Below are positions 35,406-46,437 of a stretch of 64,000 bases of DNA, piece by piece. The stretch covers positions 186,001-250,000 of the forward strand of contig NADL03000064.1 of the NCBI GenBank assembly GCA_002205965.3. Reading direction: 5' to 3'. Under the pieces are notes generated by a model. It searched no databases. It was not told where the DNA came from and saw only the letters and a list, made by a program, of their open reading frames with translations. Position numbers and translations under genes: made by a program. The DNA is from Kappaphycus alvarezii (Eukaryota; Rhodophyta; Florideophyceae; Gigartinales; Solieriaceae). The number at the start of each line of letters is the position of its first letter. Position 1 is the first letter of the stretch.

Positions 35406-35588
35406 CTATTCTTGTATTAACGACAGCGGATATTCAAATTTTTGAAGTTCATTTTCTGATAGCAATGAGTTCTCATCGTCTGCATATCCTTTCCATCTGA
35501 TAAGATATGTTTCTGTCCCATGTTTTTTCTTATGACTAAAAATGTCTTTGACCTCATATTCTCCGTTTCCTTCCCGAACCTGTATAGG
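35406..35588 (-). CDS. chromodomain ORF of gypsy integrase tail
   Basis: Sixty codons are open on the minus strand from just after a stop to TAG at 35408-35406. The peptide contains GEYEVKDIFSHKKKHGTETY followed by LIRWKGY and DDENS, the chromodomain fold signature (aromatic cage residues Y, W and the following acidic/NT(W) segment). In chromoviruses this domain ends the integrase and steers insertion to marked histones. The usual Trp of ENTWEP is Leu here. The integrase core that should precede it is gone. It has no start codon of its own, so it is probably a relic that happens to lack stops rather than an expressed gene. Confidence 0.7.
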   Translation of the reverse strand, partial: PIQVREGNGEYEVKDIFSHKKKHGTETYLIRWKGYADDENSLLSENELQKFEYPLSLIQE

Positions 35589-35689
35589 TTATGGCGCCAG
35601 AATTTCAATATAAAACTCACCTTACATGAATGGTGTAAGGAAATGAGCACACCAAAAGAGTAAAGCACCAAAAAAATTCCAGAATGGTC

Positions 35690-36360
35690 AGGATCTCTCC
35701 GTCATAGACAGCATATTTTTTCTCAGCTCCATTCAAAGTTTTAGATGCAAAAGTAACCGTAGTTCTGAATTTTAGGTCTCCCTGTTCCAATACAGCTCCA
35801 TTTGCGTACTGATAGGCACCTACAGTGACATAGATTTTAATTTCAAAAGTAAAATTTCCGAGGGCTGGGGACCTGCATAAAGATTTCTGGAGGATTTGGA
35901 AAGTTCATGGCGAGGTTCTGCTTAAAGAAATGGCAAGTTATTCGGACGCTAGTTAAGAGGTTTAGAAACAGTAGAGCAGCTTCTAATGGGCCTTCAGTAA
36001 TAGTTTGCAGGTTTTACGAATGACAGAAGCTTTTGCTTGTCCTTAAATGGCGGCTTTAAATGGCTTTTCTTATCATTTTAGGATCTATGGCAATTACTTT
36101 AGTACTGGGGCTCCCCATTGGCTCAATCTTTATCCAATAAAGTCTCTGACGAGCAGCTCATGTTTCACTTTAAGAAGCTCCAACATCACTCTTTCGGAAA
36201 GACTTTAGAGACCATTTTTTTTGAGGCTTTTCATCTTCCTCCGATTTGATCCTGATACCTTCGTTTCGGTGGAAGGCCTTTCGGCGGTTTTGCTTAAAAT
36301 ATACCTGCAAATTCGTTGACTATAGGTGAATATACTCTTCGTCATATTCTGGAATCGATT
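35690..36360 (-). pseudogene. gypsy RT ends and RNase H remnant
   Basis: The minus strand gives YDEEYIHL near the start, then IKIEPMGSP or PMGAPVLK (about 36130-36100), the point where RT normally runs on into the palm. Instead it passes directly to AIDPKMIRKAI, then LLSFVKPANYY.RPI (about 36070-35985), the thumb. A shifted frame follows with GAVLEQGD, then FASKTLNGAEKKYAVYDGEI (about 35830-35690), the RNase H beginning. The YxDD box is absent through deletion. Confidence 0.55.
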
Positions 36361-36899
36361 GGGTTCGAGTCTAATGTCTGGCTAGCACAAAACAAGTGCG
36401 ATTTTTTTCGGATCACTAACAACTGAATTTACACGGAAAACGGGGTTTTAGCTTTTCATTGTCATTTAAAAAGAAATGAAGTCCTTACACTTGAAACAAC
36501 TTGACCATTAGCGGATTCGATAATCGCTACAGGGGCTCTAAGCCGTTATTTTCCTAAGGTTGAATCATATTTCTTAAGGAGGCTAATATAAGTGTTCTGT
36601 AGTTCTGTATAGTTTTTCGGCTGAGCAATCACATGGTTATTTTTCCTCTTAACTTTTGATCAACCCTGTTCGAAATTTTGGCGTTCTATTCTGATTCTCT
36701 TCTTTTAATCTTATATTAATCGCAGAAAAATGAACTGAGAAAATTGAGATCACTGCAGGTGTTGTTGATCATTTTTCCTATTCCATTGGAAGTAACCCCT
36801 CTAACGATAACAATTTTTGATGGATTCATGTGAATTTTGGGGACTTTGTTCCCCTAAATTCATCCTAAGATTTTGTCGTTGAAACAATAAGAATTCCAT

Positions 36900-37790
36900 G
36901 ATCCAGATCTGATTAAGAACCATCAACCAGTTTCTCTGGATTTAGGGCGGTTTTCGCTATGTTTAATTTCTGTCTGCATCTCAAGCAGAAGCCTCCACCT
37001 ATGCATCTCTTGAGTTTTCTTGACTTATATTCTGTTAAACTCACATTTGGGGACTCAATGCAGGATTTAATTTCCAAGTCTCCAATTTACATAGGTACAA
37101 GGCCACTAGTTCCAATTTTTGAATTAAAATTCAGCGAATTCTCACCGTAACTGGTACTAACAAGGGACCCAGAACGCTAAAAGACAGCTTCTTTTCTCTT
37201 CGCATCCGCCATTAAATCAGAAATTTTGGAACCTACTTTCGCATATGACGTCTATTTATGGCCTCGGGTCACGCGAATAGCGATCAATCTGATCTTTCAC
37301 CCTCATATCGGGTATTTCCAATAAGATTTTGCTAAAGTCACCATTGAATGCAGAAACTTACTTGACTTGTTTCCATGGCGTCTGGTTGTCTCAGGCGACT
37401 TTTTCTTTTTTATTGTCTCAACAGATTGCAAAGAGCAGTCTTCAGTTCCTTCTGTGTTTGAATTTTATGCCAGTTGACACTCGTGTAATGGATCATCTCC
37501 CACTCATGTGTATTTCCATAGAGATAGCTTAGTGCAAGGTTTCAAAGTATCCCGCACATCTGCCTCGCTAAAATAATATTGAATCTACTCAAAACTGCTA
37601 GGGACGGACATTTTTCGGCTAAAATCCAGGTTCAGCCTTTATTAGGCCCATGTATATCTTTCTTGACCCATAGAGCCACCAGTATTAATCCCGACGAGAG
37701 ACCGCTCATTCAAGGTGTCATCTACTCTCCGAGCAGCGCTTCTGAGCTGGCTTTTTTGCTCAGAGAGCTGGTTATGAGCTTCTGACATCA
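36900..37790 (-). pseudogene. gypsy gag with degenerate zinc knuckle
   Basis: The minus strand reads LQSLMSEAHNQLSEQKSQL near 37790 (heptad-like), later YPDMRVKDQIDRYSRDPRP with a frameshift (about 37330-37255), then FCLRCRQKLNIAKTALNPEK (about 36993-36934). The last is a CCHC knuckle (CxxCxxxxHxxxxC) whose His and final Cys have become Asn and Ala. Stops and frameshifts are frequent. The overall pattern of retroviral-type capsid followed by a knuckle supports the gag call. Confidence 0.5.
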
Positions 37791-38049
37791 GACTTTGAAG
37801 TTCACTTTCAGCTTGTGATAGAAATATTACTGTAATGACCGAGCTTTACAAGGTCTTTTGGACGACAGAAATACACGCGTAATTTTGAATACTTGGACCT
37901 CTAAATGGATTTCGGATAACTCAGAAGAATCGCAGCTTTCCTTTTTGTCCGTCCAAGGATTGCTGCATTGGATTACTGCATCTAGCCGCATACTCATCTC
38001 GATCTCTACTATATGTTCAAAGTTTGAGAATATTTTTACATAAGAGCTA

Positions 38050-40700
38050 CATAAAGCATTATATTCCTAAAATAACCTCAAAGCAACGAATGGGACACAA
38101 TCAAAAAAATCAACCCCTGGGATAGAATTACTACGAAAGCTTGGGGCTTATTTCTCGTTTCTCAATTAGAAACAAATGCCTGCAATATTGTTGGTAATGC
38201 AGATACTCCTGATCTTTAAATGCCGCGCCCATTTCCATAATCTTGGCTCTACCGCCATTTTTTCAATTCAAACCGGAAACTTTTCAAAAATTTTACTGCT
38301 CACAATTTGAAATCAGACATACTTGAATTCGATTTCTTGTATTTGCTTGACAGAAACTCTGCTGATTTTAGTTGAAATCTCCATTGCAGTAATTAAAACC
38401 CTTTTTATCCCCCACCATACTTCTGCAATACGAATTACTCAGACGATTGAATAAGTAGAACATTTACAGAAAATTGAATTATATGTCTTCACCTGCTGCT
38501 GGAACACTGAAGAGTCTTATGTGAAGCTGAAACTCCAGAAGATTCATTTGAATAACTTTAATTTTCCTGTGAGTGACAACTGTCTCGTGTCAAAATACAT
38601 CACTGCTGATAAACATTAGCTATATTTACAGTGCATGCGACTTTTTCAAGTCTCAGAAAGTCACTCTAAACTGTCTTTGGGGATACCTGAAATTAATGAA
38701 TAGCAAACTACACGCGATGCACTGTAAAAACCACTCTGTTAACCAATGGTATAATTTCAGCATCTCCGAACAGTTCAAATCCCGAGCGAGCGCAATATCA
38801 CTGCTTTAAAATATGTCGTGAGTCTTTGTAGGATACCCTTTTTACTTTTCCTTATCGTTCTACCAGAAAGGTATGAAATTTCCGAAAATGAAAGAGTATT
38901 TTGTAATGGGAACAGGCTACGGAATCATTGCGCAATATGCAGAGAGGGAAAGAACTGAGGTAATGAAATTTTTCGTATATGCATTTTCTGAAAAGTTAAA
39001 CCTACAGTGCCATTGTCGTTTGTTAAGTAATAGACGGGAGCAGGAGGGTTCATAGCGGGTCAGGAGTCTAAGGGGGATTAAGTAGAATTATTACTTCTCC
39101 TTCCTCCGAATAAAATTGACTGCATTCAGTATCAAGCTAACCTAAGTATATTTGTTTTCTGCATTCAGTACCCTTCCAAATTTTAATTCTCATATTTTCT
39201 CTACAGTATACAGTAAAAAAGGGACAAAAAAATTGGATATATAAGTTGGATCCAAAACTTATTTGCCCATTGAATGCTTTTCCATGGCCTCTCTGTATGT
39301 TTGGAAGGGTTTTCTTCAGATACTTCAAACATTTTTGTGCTCTGTCCTGCGATAATCGGTATGACTTCGGTGAGTTGAGCGCTATCAGAGCTGGGCTGCG
39401 CCATCGGGTTCAATCTCTGAAACGACTTTTTCACAGAAATCAAACTCTGAAACAAACTGTAATTCTGTTATTTTAAACCTATTTAATTCTTTAACCACTG
39501 ATCACCAATTGAATTAATAACGAATATTTTGCTTTAATCACATAGCTTGTTTCCGTGAATCAAAAGTTGACAATCTAAAACATTAAAATGTTGACATTGA
39601 ACACTGGTAAACTAATCACTTTGCATGCATAGAGTCATTCCAACTATTAATTTTTCATAAGGATCCCAGAATTTCCGATAAATTAGTTGCTATAATCCAT
39701 CTCAGGTAATATGTGGGAAATTGGAGAGCCTAAAAGAGTAAAGTTTATCTTAACTTATAAAAGATGATTCCTGTAGAAATTCGAGCGATTAGAGATATCT
39801 AAATCTGCTGTTTTCATGTATGCCATTACTTTTTTCACAAGTTGTAATATTTTTCTTAAGGATCCTTCCACGTTAATTACGTGGTTTTTGTGACGTGTGG
39901 CTCCTTATCAAAGAAGGTCTCCAATTTGTCTATGTAGCATTAATTTCACGTTTCGACTTTTTTCGTGACTTTGTCGGATTAGATGACCAAATATTCGTTT
40001 GAAAAAGTTATTTATATCAAAAAGACAAATTTTATGTACACCCTATACCTGAATGCCCACAGTAAAATTTATAACTGCATCAAATTCAAATTAGTGCAAA
40101 TGAAATGCTTATTTCGTGCCAATACTAGCGATTCATCAACAAAAATGCAGTGTCGATAAATGTTGCTGTAATCAGTAAAATAGCGAGGGTGTTTATTTGT
40201 AAATTGCATGCAAGCACTACGTCTCTTAACTTTATAAAGGTTTGATTTCGTTGATACCTTAAGCAATTATGTGCAAACTGTAGCATTTCTTTCGAACAGT
40301 GGTAACGAATGTATGCGAACGCTCGAATAGTAAAATGATTGCGGAAGAACGGACGGACAGTCGGGAAATGGTAAAAGAGATAAATATGAGGGGTACAATA
40401 ATACCCTTCTTTTATTAAAAACTGAGACGTATTTTGATTGGGAAATGAACGAAAAAAGGAAAGCGGAAGTATATAAAAAAAGTTTGGACATATGAAAAAC
40501 TGAGGAAGCAGTGACAGGGACCACATTCGATGGCTGTGTAGACCGCATTAATGAGTTTTCTTCGCTAAAGATTTGACATTGATGTGATTTAGGACTCAAA
40601 ATGGGGGATTATTGTCACTGCAAGCGTGAAAAGGAGATGAAAGTCATTTTGGCGATAGAATCATTTAGTTGCCGATAGCAGAAAATTTTAAGATCGTTTA
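38050..40700. other. AT-rich gene-free tract
   Basis: Short frames at 38573, 38873, 39246 (plus) and 39455-39201, 40526-40125, 40599-40267 (minus) show no motif. The minus frame at 39455 is Ser/Gln/Lys-rich and might be an N-terminal part of the adjacent gypsy gag, but this cannot be supported. Confidence 0.4.
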
Positions 40701-40736
40701 CCGTATTTATTTAGGATTTATCGGTACATTCCTAGA

Positions 40737-40955
40737 TTGATGGGCAGGAGTCGGCTGCTTTCCGTCACAAAATCCACCTTTGGTGTCTTGCTCCCAGAGT
40801 CCTTTCCGCTCGTGAGGGAGATGGAACGTTCGGTCGCCAACCGTGCCAAAGACCACTTCCCTAAGGTCAGCGCCCAATTCCTGCAGCGGAACTATGCGTT
40901 AATTTTTGCTTCCAACGCCGCATTTCTGCTGACAGATTTGTTAGCTAGTTTATAA
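40737..40955 (+). pseudogene. C-terminal fragment of RLE retroelement protein
   Basis: The frame encodes SRLLSVTKSTFG, then ERSVANRAKDHFPKV and SNAAFLLTDLL. This aligns position by position with the C-terminus of the ORF ending at 43296 (SRLVPVPISTLG, ARNVATRARETYAKV, SNAACLLAGLP). It is a diverged, 5'-truncated copy. The following sequence to 41.06 kb should be its untranslated tail, but no C-rich terminus is clear. Confidence 0.65.
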
Positions 40956-41651
40956 TAGCCGTTTTAAGCGCGTTCATCGTCGCCGTAGTGTTCTCTTCGC
41001 CGCTGTAATAATGCAGAGAGCAATGAGAATTTCACCCGTTGTTCCACTCGCAATAAAGAAATCCTATATTCATCCCTTTTTGCACGGGTCTTGAGGAATG
41101 AGATATTTACTCAATATTCTAGCGTGAGCACCGACTGACAAACTATTCAGTAAAGGGCCAACTAGATGGACCGCGTCGACCTAGTTTAGTGAGACGCGTG
41201 ATGTGATATCCGTACCCATCGACGAGCACAAGGCAGCTAATGCGCAGGTAAATGCGATTGCGTATAGTAGCCTCCGAGGTTTACAATTTCCTAGCAACGC
41301 AGAGTACAAAGTCTTCGATACATAATGAACATGGTGAAACAGAGAGGGAGGCAGCCGGAGAGCTGCTAAAGGAACAGTAGAGGCGATGGTAACGGGTTTC
41401 AGAAAGTTGGGGGCAAAGGGTGTATGGAGTGTACTGGATTCCCACAACAATCCAGATGAGCTCCCCCTTTTATAGACAGTACGGGAACTCTACTCTAGAA
41501 ATTCTATACTCTGTTAGCTCAGTAGAAATTATTGAAAGTAGAGGTGTAACTATAGAATTGTACTATCTAGAATATAACTACGTAAATAAAAACGATGACG
41601 TGGGGCTCCACATCAAATAAAAACATTGGAGGAAAATCAAATTTCTAAAAT

Positions 41652-41845
41652 GGGGGGGGCTTTTTTGGGTTATTTTAATGCATGGAAGATGTGGTCGGTT
41701 ATATCCACGAGTCTAATGCGTTACGCGAGATAAGTCCTCGCTGGTGGGTAACACTACACTAAATGACCTTGCTTATAGAGTCGGCTCAATGCCGGCGAGC
41801 TGGCATGCCGCGTTGGACATGACGGCCGCAATTTCTGAAATCATT
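41652..41845 (-). mobile_element. minus-strand retroelement 3' end
   Basis: The plus-strand left edge, TGGGGGGGGCTTTTTTGGG, is the complement of a C-rich 3' terminus. Reading inward on the minus strand, 41823-41777 encodes MSNAACQLAGIEPTL and then a stop, the family's C-terminal peptide. About 145 bp of this end match the reverse complement of 50318-50463. Confidence 0.7.
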
Positions 41846-41860
41846 CAAGACGATACACTT

Positions 41861-41940
41861 TCTCTGTTACACCACTGTTTAATAGAGAACTGGAATAGCG
41901 ACAGCGAACAAGTCTCTATTACACAGTGGTGTAACAGAGA
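41861..41940. repeat. 28-bp inverted repeat (hairpin)
   Basis: The arms 41861-41888 and 41913-41940 are complementary at 27 of 28 positions, around a 24-nt loop. It lies immediately inside the minus-strand retroelement 3' end. It may be a small palindromic insertion. Confidence 0.85.
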
Positions 41941-42061
41941 CATTGTTACACATGGTTTCCGAAAAAGTGGCACCCAAGGAGTCGTATACCAGGGGCTGGA
42001 ATCGTTAAAGATCGCAGGAGGTGTAGAAAGGTGGCACCAGGCTCCGTGACAGCTTGTTTTG

Positions 42062-43412
42062 GATCTTGCAGTGGTTCGTGAGGGCGGCATCCCCACGGAA
42101 GACTTTGTCGCTTTCGTGAAGGATTACCGATTTAGCGTGGACGTCACAGCGACATCCCATGTGCTGGGCCGGGAAATAACTCTGAGATTATACACATGTT
42201 GAGTCATTTGTTCTTTGAGTGTGGCGACGCAAAGGTCGACCTAGTCAGTGGATCATCTAAAGCTGGCGATCGAGAGGGAATGAGCGAAAATTTTAGTTTC
42301 GAAGGAAGTAGCGTTGCCTGGTGAATTGCTGCAGCCTTCCTCGCCTCCAGCGCAGCGTCCAACAGGCTGTGTGCAGCCCTCCTCCCAGCGGCAATTACGG
42401 ATCTCTCAACGTACCGAGACATCGTCGAGGGGCACCAGATTTGGTCCCTCTCTTGCTCCCAGTCCAGGATTATCCCCTCTAGTGCCCTCTGCTCAAACAA
42501 AACACCATCACAGAAGACACTATCGGACGCCATCCATGAGCGGGTGCAAGAGGAGATCGATGTGGGCGACAATAGACGGCAGGCCTTCCGTGCCTCCATG
42601 GGGCTCCCCGGCTCGAAAGATTGGGTGTACTGCACCCCATCTCCGGGCCTTAAGACTAGCATTGAACCAAGAGAATTCTCAATATGGTTCCAATACTATT
42701 GCCAAGTCCCGCTCTTTCCTCCGGAAACACCATGCCCCAAGCGGAACTGCCCCGAAACTCTCGACTGTTTCGGCGACCATCTGTTGCACTGCTTACACGG
42801 GGGCGAAAGGACGCGAAGACACGACTGTCAGGTTCGTTTATTGGCAAGCGATCTCATGAAAGCCGCGCGACATCCAGTCATCGAGCCGCGAGAAGGGGTC
42901 CACCGCACAAGACCCGATATCCGCGCAATGGGACGAACTGGCAGAACAGACTTCTTCGATGTCACCTTCGTCAACCCCCTAGCGCCCTCGAACAGGAGAG
43001 TGAGGACATTCAACCCACTCATCTCGCTTAACGCGGCAAGAACGGCGAAACACAGAAGATACGAGTCCTTTATCGCGTCTTCCGCCGGAAGTAGGCTAGT
43101 GCCCGTCCCTATCTCTACCCTCGGGGGATGGCACCCGGACGCCCACGCGTTGCTAACCGACGTCGCACGCAACGTCGCTACGAGGGCAAGGGAGACCTAC
43201 GCAAAGGTCAAAGAAATCTTATCACAGCGTCATGCCGCAGCAGCAGTAATGTCCAACGCAGCGTGCCTGTTGGCCGGCCTCCCGTCAGTTTTCTAGCGTT
43301 TTGACGTCTTCCTGCCATTTCTTTACATTGTAAGCCTTTACCATCACGACATCCCTCAGGGAACAGCTGACCATACTTTTCATGCATTAAAAACACCCCA
43401 AATTCCCCCTGG
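42062..43412 (+). mobile_element. longest copy of RLE-type non-LTR retroelement (3' part)
   Basis: This fragment holds an open reading frame for the C-terminal part of the element protein (42324-43296) and a 116-bp untranslated tail ending ATTAAAAACACCCCAAATTC at about 43407 and CCCC just after. Upstream, 42062-42200 has another short open stretch (LAVVREGGIPTEDFVAFVK) that may be part of the same protein in a different frame. The 5' end is not defined; no reverse transcriptase core is present in the window. Confidence 0.6.
42324..43296 (+). CDS. retroelement C-terminal protein: zinc-knuckle plus restriction-like endonuclease
   Basis: The frame is open for 323 codons after a TGA at 42321-42323, so this is a truncated gene without its own start (the first Met is at 42544). 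Early codons (AAFLASSAASNRLCAALLP) match the spacer after RT in such elements. About codon 125 it has CPKRNCPETLDCFGDHLLHC, a Cys/His zinc motif, followed by GGERTRRHD. Then comes RPDIRAMGRTGRTDFFDVTF (about 42910-42970), where PD, and a D 13 residues on, fit a PD-(D/E)XK restriction-like endonuclease. The C-terminus ends SNAACLLAGLPSVF. In R2-like and related non-LTR elements this endonuclease nicks the target to prime reverse transcription. Codon use is GC-richer than the flanks. The closest clade is not determined. Confidence 0.65.
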
Positions 43413-43985
43413 TGACTTTAGAGCAACTCTTTCTCTTATCTTCCGTCATGATTGCAATTCTGAGTTTTTATGGTTATTTTATATCGCAATATACAGTATA
43501 TCAGTGTCAATTATTCTCATCCATTCTGATGGTAATTATTGTCCGGATTGAAAGCAGCAGGCGTACATCGTTGTAAGGTCTGGATGTAAATGGTTTCTGC
43601 GAGGACGTGGACAGGACATACGAGATGAGACCTCAGAGGGAATACGGCTGACTTGTGGAGAACTGGAGAGGCCAGCACCGTCTCCTACCACATTCATAGC
43701 TGCATAGGTCAGGTTGAGTAGCTCGGTTTAAATGGGTTTCCTTTGCTACAACTCTTGTGTCTCACCCCACGTGAGGCTATATAGATCAAGTCTTGAGTAA
43801 AGTATCGGGCAGAAGAGTGTTTACCAACGGACAGAATTAGAAAATCATTCGCAATACTAAAGTTAGCGACCACAGTTCGATAGGAGACAGGCTTTTCAAA
43901 CGGCCTCCTAGACTTTAGCTTAAAAGTTTCCAGGCCGATACTATTCCAGACGAAAAAAGAAGGCTAACTGTAGATGATAACTTTA
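43413..43985. other. intergenic tract
   Basis: No gene is recognisable between the 3' end of the longest retroelement copy and the next solo tail. Confidence 0.4.
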
Positions 43986-43990
43986 CGGCA

Positions 43991-44074
43991 CAATGATACG
44001 ATATCTACGCTCCGGTATAAATTTACTGGATACCAACGCACATATTTACCACAATAAATTAACCCCCCATTTAC
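43991..44074 (+). mobile_element. 84-bp solo retroelement tail
   Basis: The sequence repeats the tail of the copies at 27568-27649 and 50788-50869 with a few differences and ends AACCCCCCATTTAC. Only untranslated tail is present, and no TSD is clear. Confidence 0.75.
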
Positions 44075-44499
44075 AATTATTACCAAGCATGAAAGCGTGA
44101 TACTGAGGTATAATTAATTATGACACGATACTTGCTTATAGTTAAATGGAAGGTAGACAGCACAAGTATCCTATCACTCACCCGTGATATTGCAACCCTA
44201 GGAGCAAATGGCGTCACCAACTTGCAGCATTACCAGCTGCGCACACCTCTCTGTTCAGTTGCTGGAAATCGAGGACGCACAAATTATGAAAAGGCTGACA
44301 TTGTCCCTGCACTTAGCGGACTGGTGCCAAGTATGAGCAATATATTTCGATAGGGCTCGCCATAGCACGTTGTCATGTCCCGCTAATCTCTATGAATATA
44401 AAAAAATCTCTTTTTCTCTCTCTTGTTCTACTGTAGCATGTACCCTTCCCTCCAATTCACTAAAGGGAACTGTAGAAAAAATACAATACTGTGCATCCC

Positions 44500-44641
44500 A
44501 AGGAAGGTACTGTACTGTATCTCTAATCCTTGAACGAGTTGATTTAATAACATCATCCCACCATTGACTAAAAGGGAAAGAAGAGGGCTTTAACCGTACT
44601 GTACTGTACTGTACAGTAATGGATATGTTGGCTAAAACCCA
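44500..44641 (-). repeat. inverted copy of 24825-24930
   Basis: The complement of 44614-44638 matches TTTTAGCCAACATCTCCATT (24827-24846), followed in both by a TC/C-rich stretch and similar downstream sequence. The peptide LANISITV is encoded in both. The orientation is opposite to the collinear duplication further downstream. Confidence 0.5.
44595..44620 (+). repeat. GTACT pentamer run
   Basis: ACTGT pentamers repeat four times and end in a short palindrome (CTGTACAG). Shorter GTACTGTACTGTA pieces occur at 44507, 45683 and 25406. The repeat lies in an inverted duplicate of 24825-24930. Confidence 0.7.
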
Positions 44642-44732
44642 CACAGAGTGGCTGTCAATAGACGAAATGGTTTGTCACGTGATTCTCAAGGTTTTAATGT
44701 TCAAGTACCAATCAGCAGAAACATTATGAGTA

Positions 44733-45040
44733 GGGGGAGGGGGAAACTTGGGGTGCGTTAATGATTGAAAAGCTACTTGGTACAGTTGTCCTGAATCATC
44801 TCTCTCTGCAGTTCATTCTGCGGTATTTAGGGGATGAATAGTGAACTGCCATGGGTGACTGTATTTAATCCGAGGGAAAAATAGGCAGAGTTCGAGAGAC
44901 TTTATGCAGAGGTTCTAGTCGGGGGGGTATTACTTTTGACTGTTGCACGCCATTACGTGATGTACTGTAACTGGTATGACTACAAATTTCTGAAAGCCAT
45001 GGTCACCTCTTTTCCTATGACGTAATGAGCAATGAAACAA
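44733..45040 (-). mobile_element. probable minus-strand retroelement 3' end
   Basis: GGGGGAAACTTGGGGTGCG and TTAATGATTGAAAA (44741-44774) are the complement of the terminus at 49584-49613 (TTTTTCAATCATTAAAACAC then CCCAATTTTCCCCC). The inner extent is uncertain and no coding part was found. Confidence 0.5.
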
Positions 45041-45049
45041 AACCCCCCT

Positions 45050-46437
45050 TGATCACTTAATTGACCTACCCGCTCCGTCAATGTTGACAGAGCGGCTCAG
45101 GTTGATTCTGCAGTAATTTAGCAGTCATTTTTGAATTTAATGCACGCCTCTGTAATTCCACGTTTTCCAGGTGCCACTATGGTCCTTGCCAGATTCGCAT
45201 ATACTAGCGCTGGTGACGGCGAATGGGTACGCGCACCGTTTAGTTTCTCAGACCAGCAGTCCCCGGTGCCGCACTGGTCCCTATCATTCCAAGAGCCGCA
45301 TGTGTACAGGGTCTGCGCTTTCTGTATTACATGTAATATGACCTCCTTGCCAATCTTTATGTTTCCCATTCGTCACCTCCATTAGCAGAACGTTGATAAT
45401 TGGACGCTCATGAAGAAAAATGCAATCCAATTCACGGGTCTTGATCGATCAGATGAAACCCTGACCAATTGTCCAAAATGATACGGTGTTTTCTTGTCAA
45501 ATAGATCTGAGAAGGGCTGAAAATGCAGCACTGATAGTTTTAAACATTGTACCTTTTGTTCAAAATTGATATCCATGAGAAAAATGCCCAACTCACAGGC
45601 TCATGAATTGGAAACTTTTTAGGTTTCTGCTTAACTGCATCAGAATTTTGAGATGTTTTGTAGTATTTAGGTCCTAGAAGGTACTGTACTACCAATGACA
45701 TCCTCTTAACACGATCCTTGCAGTGCGTTTTTCCTAAATCCTGTTCCCCTGCAATGCCTTGCAGAACTTCGCAAAACATCTGCCACTGTGTCAACAAGTT
45801 TACCTTACAAAGTTAATGTTTTTGGTGTACAACAGAGTACTTACTTCATTGTGTCAGGCGAGTTATGACAGAATTTGTGATTATTCTTATATATTCAAAG
45901 GGTATTGCGTGCAATTAAATTATCGAAGCCGGGTCTTAATTCGACGGCTCTAACAATATGCAGGCATCGGTGCACTTGTTCTTCGCATGTGTATATACCG
46001 CAGTTAAGTATCTTACAACTTATTCAACCAGATTACGTGAATTTTCCCACATCCATTTTGAGAAACTAGAGGATTAAACGCCCACATATCACTTTTAAGA
46101 CATTTAAACGCACAATCATAACACTACTCTGACCTTCCCGCTGTAAATCAACTGTATTCTGCTCCAAAATTGCTTGGAGCCAGTCTCGGTCGGCGTTGCA
46201 AGGCGTAGTTGCCCTACCTTTGACGAATCTCAAGGCTGCTCCGTTTACCACTAAATTCTTTTCTCTTCCCCTGAAATGCTTACGGCAGGCAATAAACTGC
46301 AGTTTCGTCTGTCAGCATCGGTTCTTTGGTGCAGCTCAACGACAGAGGTAGAGTAGGCAAATCTATATCAGTATTTAGAAATCTTGCATGGGTGAGCATT
46401 GTAAAGCCATATTCCGACATCGCCCACTGCAAACCTC
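45050..46437. other. upstream region of metalloprotease gene
   Basis: No ORF is convincing. This stretch is conserved, in order, in the degraded duplicate at 25.27-28.0 kb, so both belonged to the original duplicated segment. It probably contains the promoter of the gene at 46438, but no specific element can be named. Confidence 0.5.

Larger units (their letters stand above)
35406..37790 (-). mobile_element. internally deleted Ty3/gypsy chromovirus
   Basis: On the minus strand the following appear in order: a gag-like stretch (37790-36900) with a coiled-coil-like start and a ruined zinc knuckle; the beginning of reverse transcriptase (about 36360-36110); the RT thumb (36110-35960); part of RNase H (35950-35690); and a chromodomain (35588-35406). 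Most of the RT palm and all of the integrase core are missing, while the flanking domains are adjacent, so at least two internal deletions have occurred. The AT content is higher than in the 20-23 kb gypsy element, suggesting an older copy. No LTRs were found. Confidence 0.6.

Noticed and set aside
35417..35671. Minus-strand ORF of 84 codons starting at 35671
   Set aside because: It is in a different frame from the chromodomain, which is the meaningful one.
40069..40599. Overlapping minus-strand ORFs of 65, 133 and 110 codons
   Set aside because: They are rich in Phe, Ser, Leu and Tyr, overlap one another and have no motif; likely chance.
42314..42859. Plus-strand ORF of 181 codons
   Set aside because: It overlaps the retroelement C-terminal frame; only the other frame carries the zinc and endonuclease motifs.
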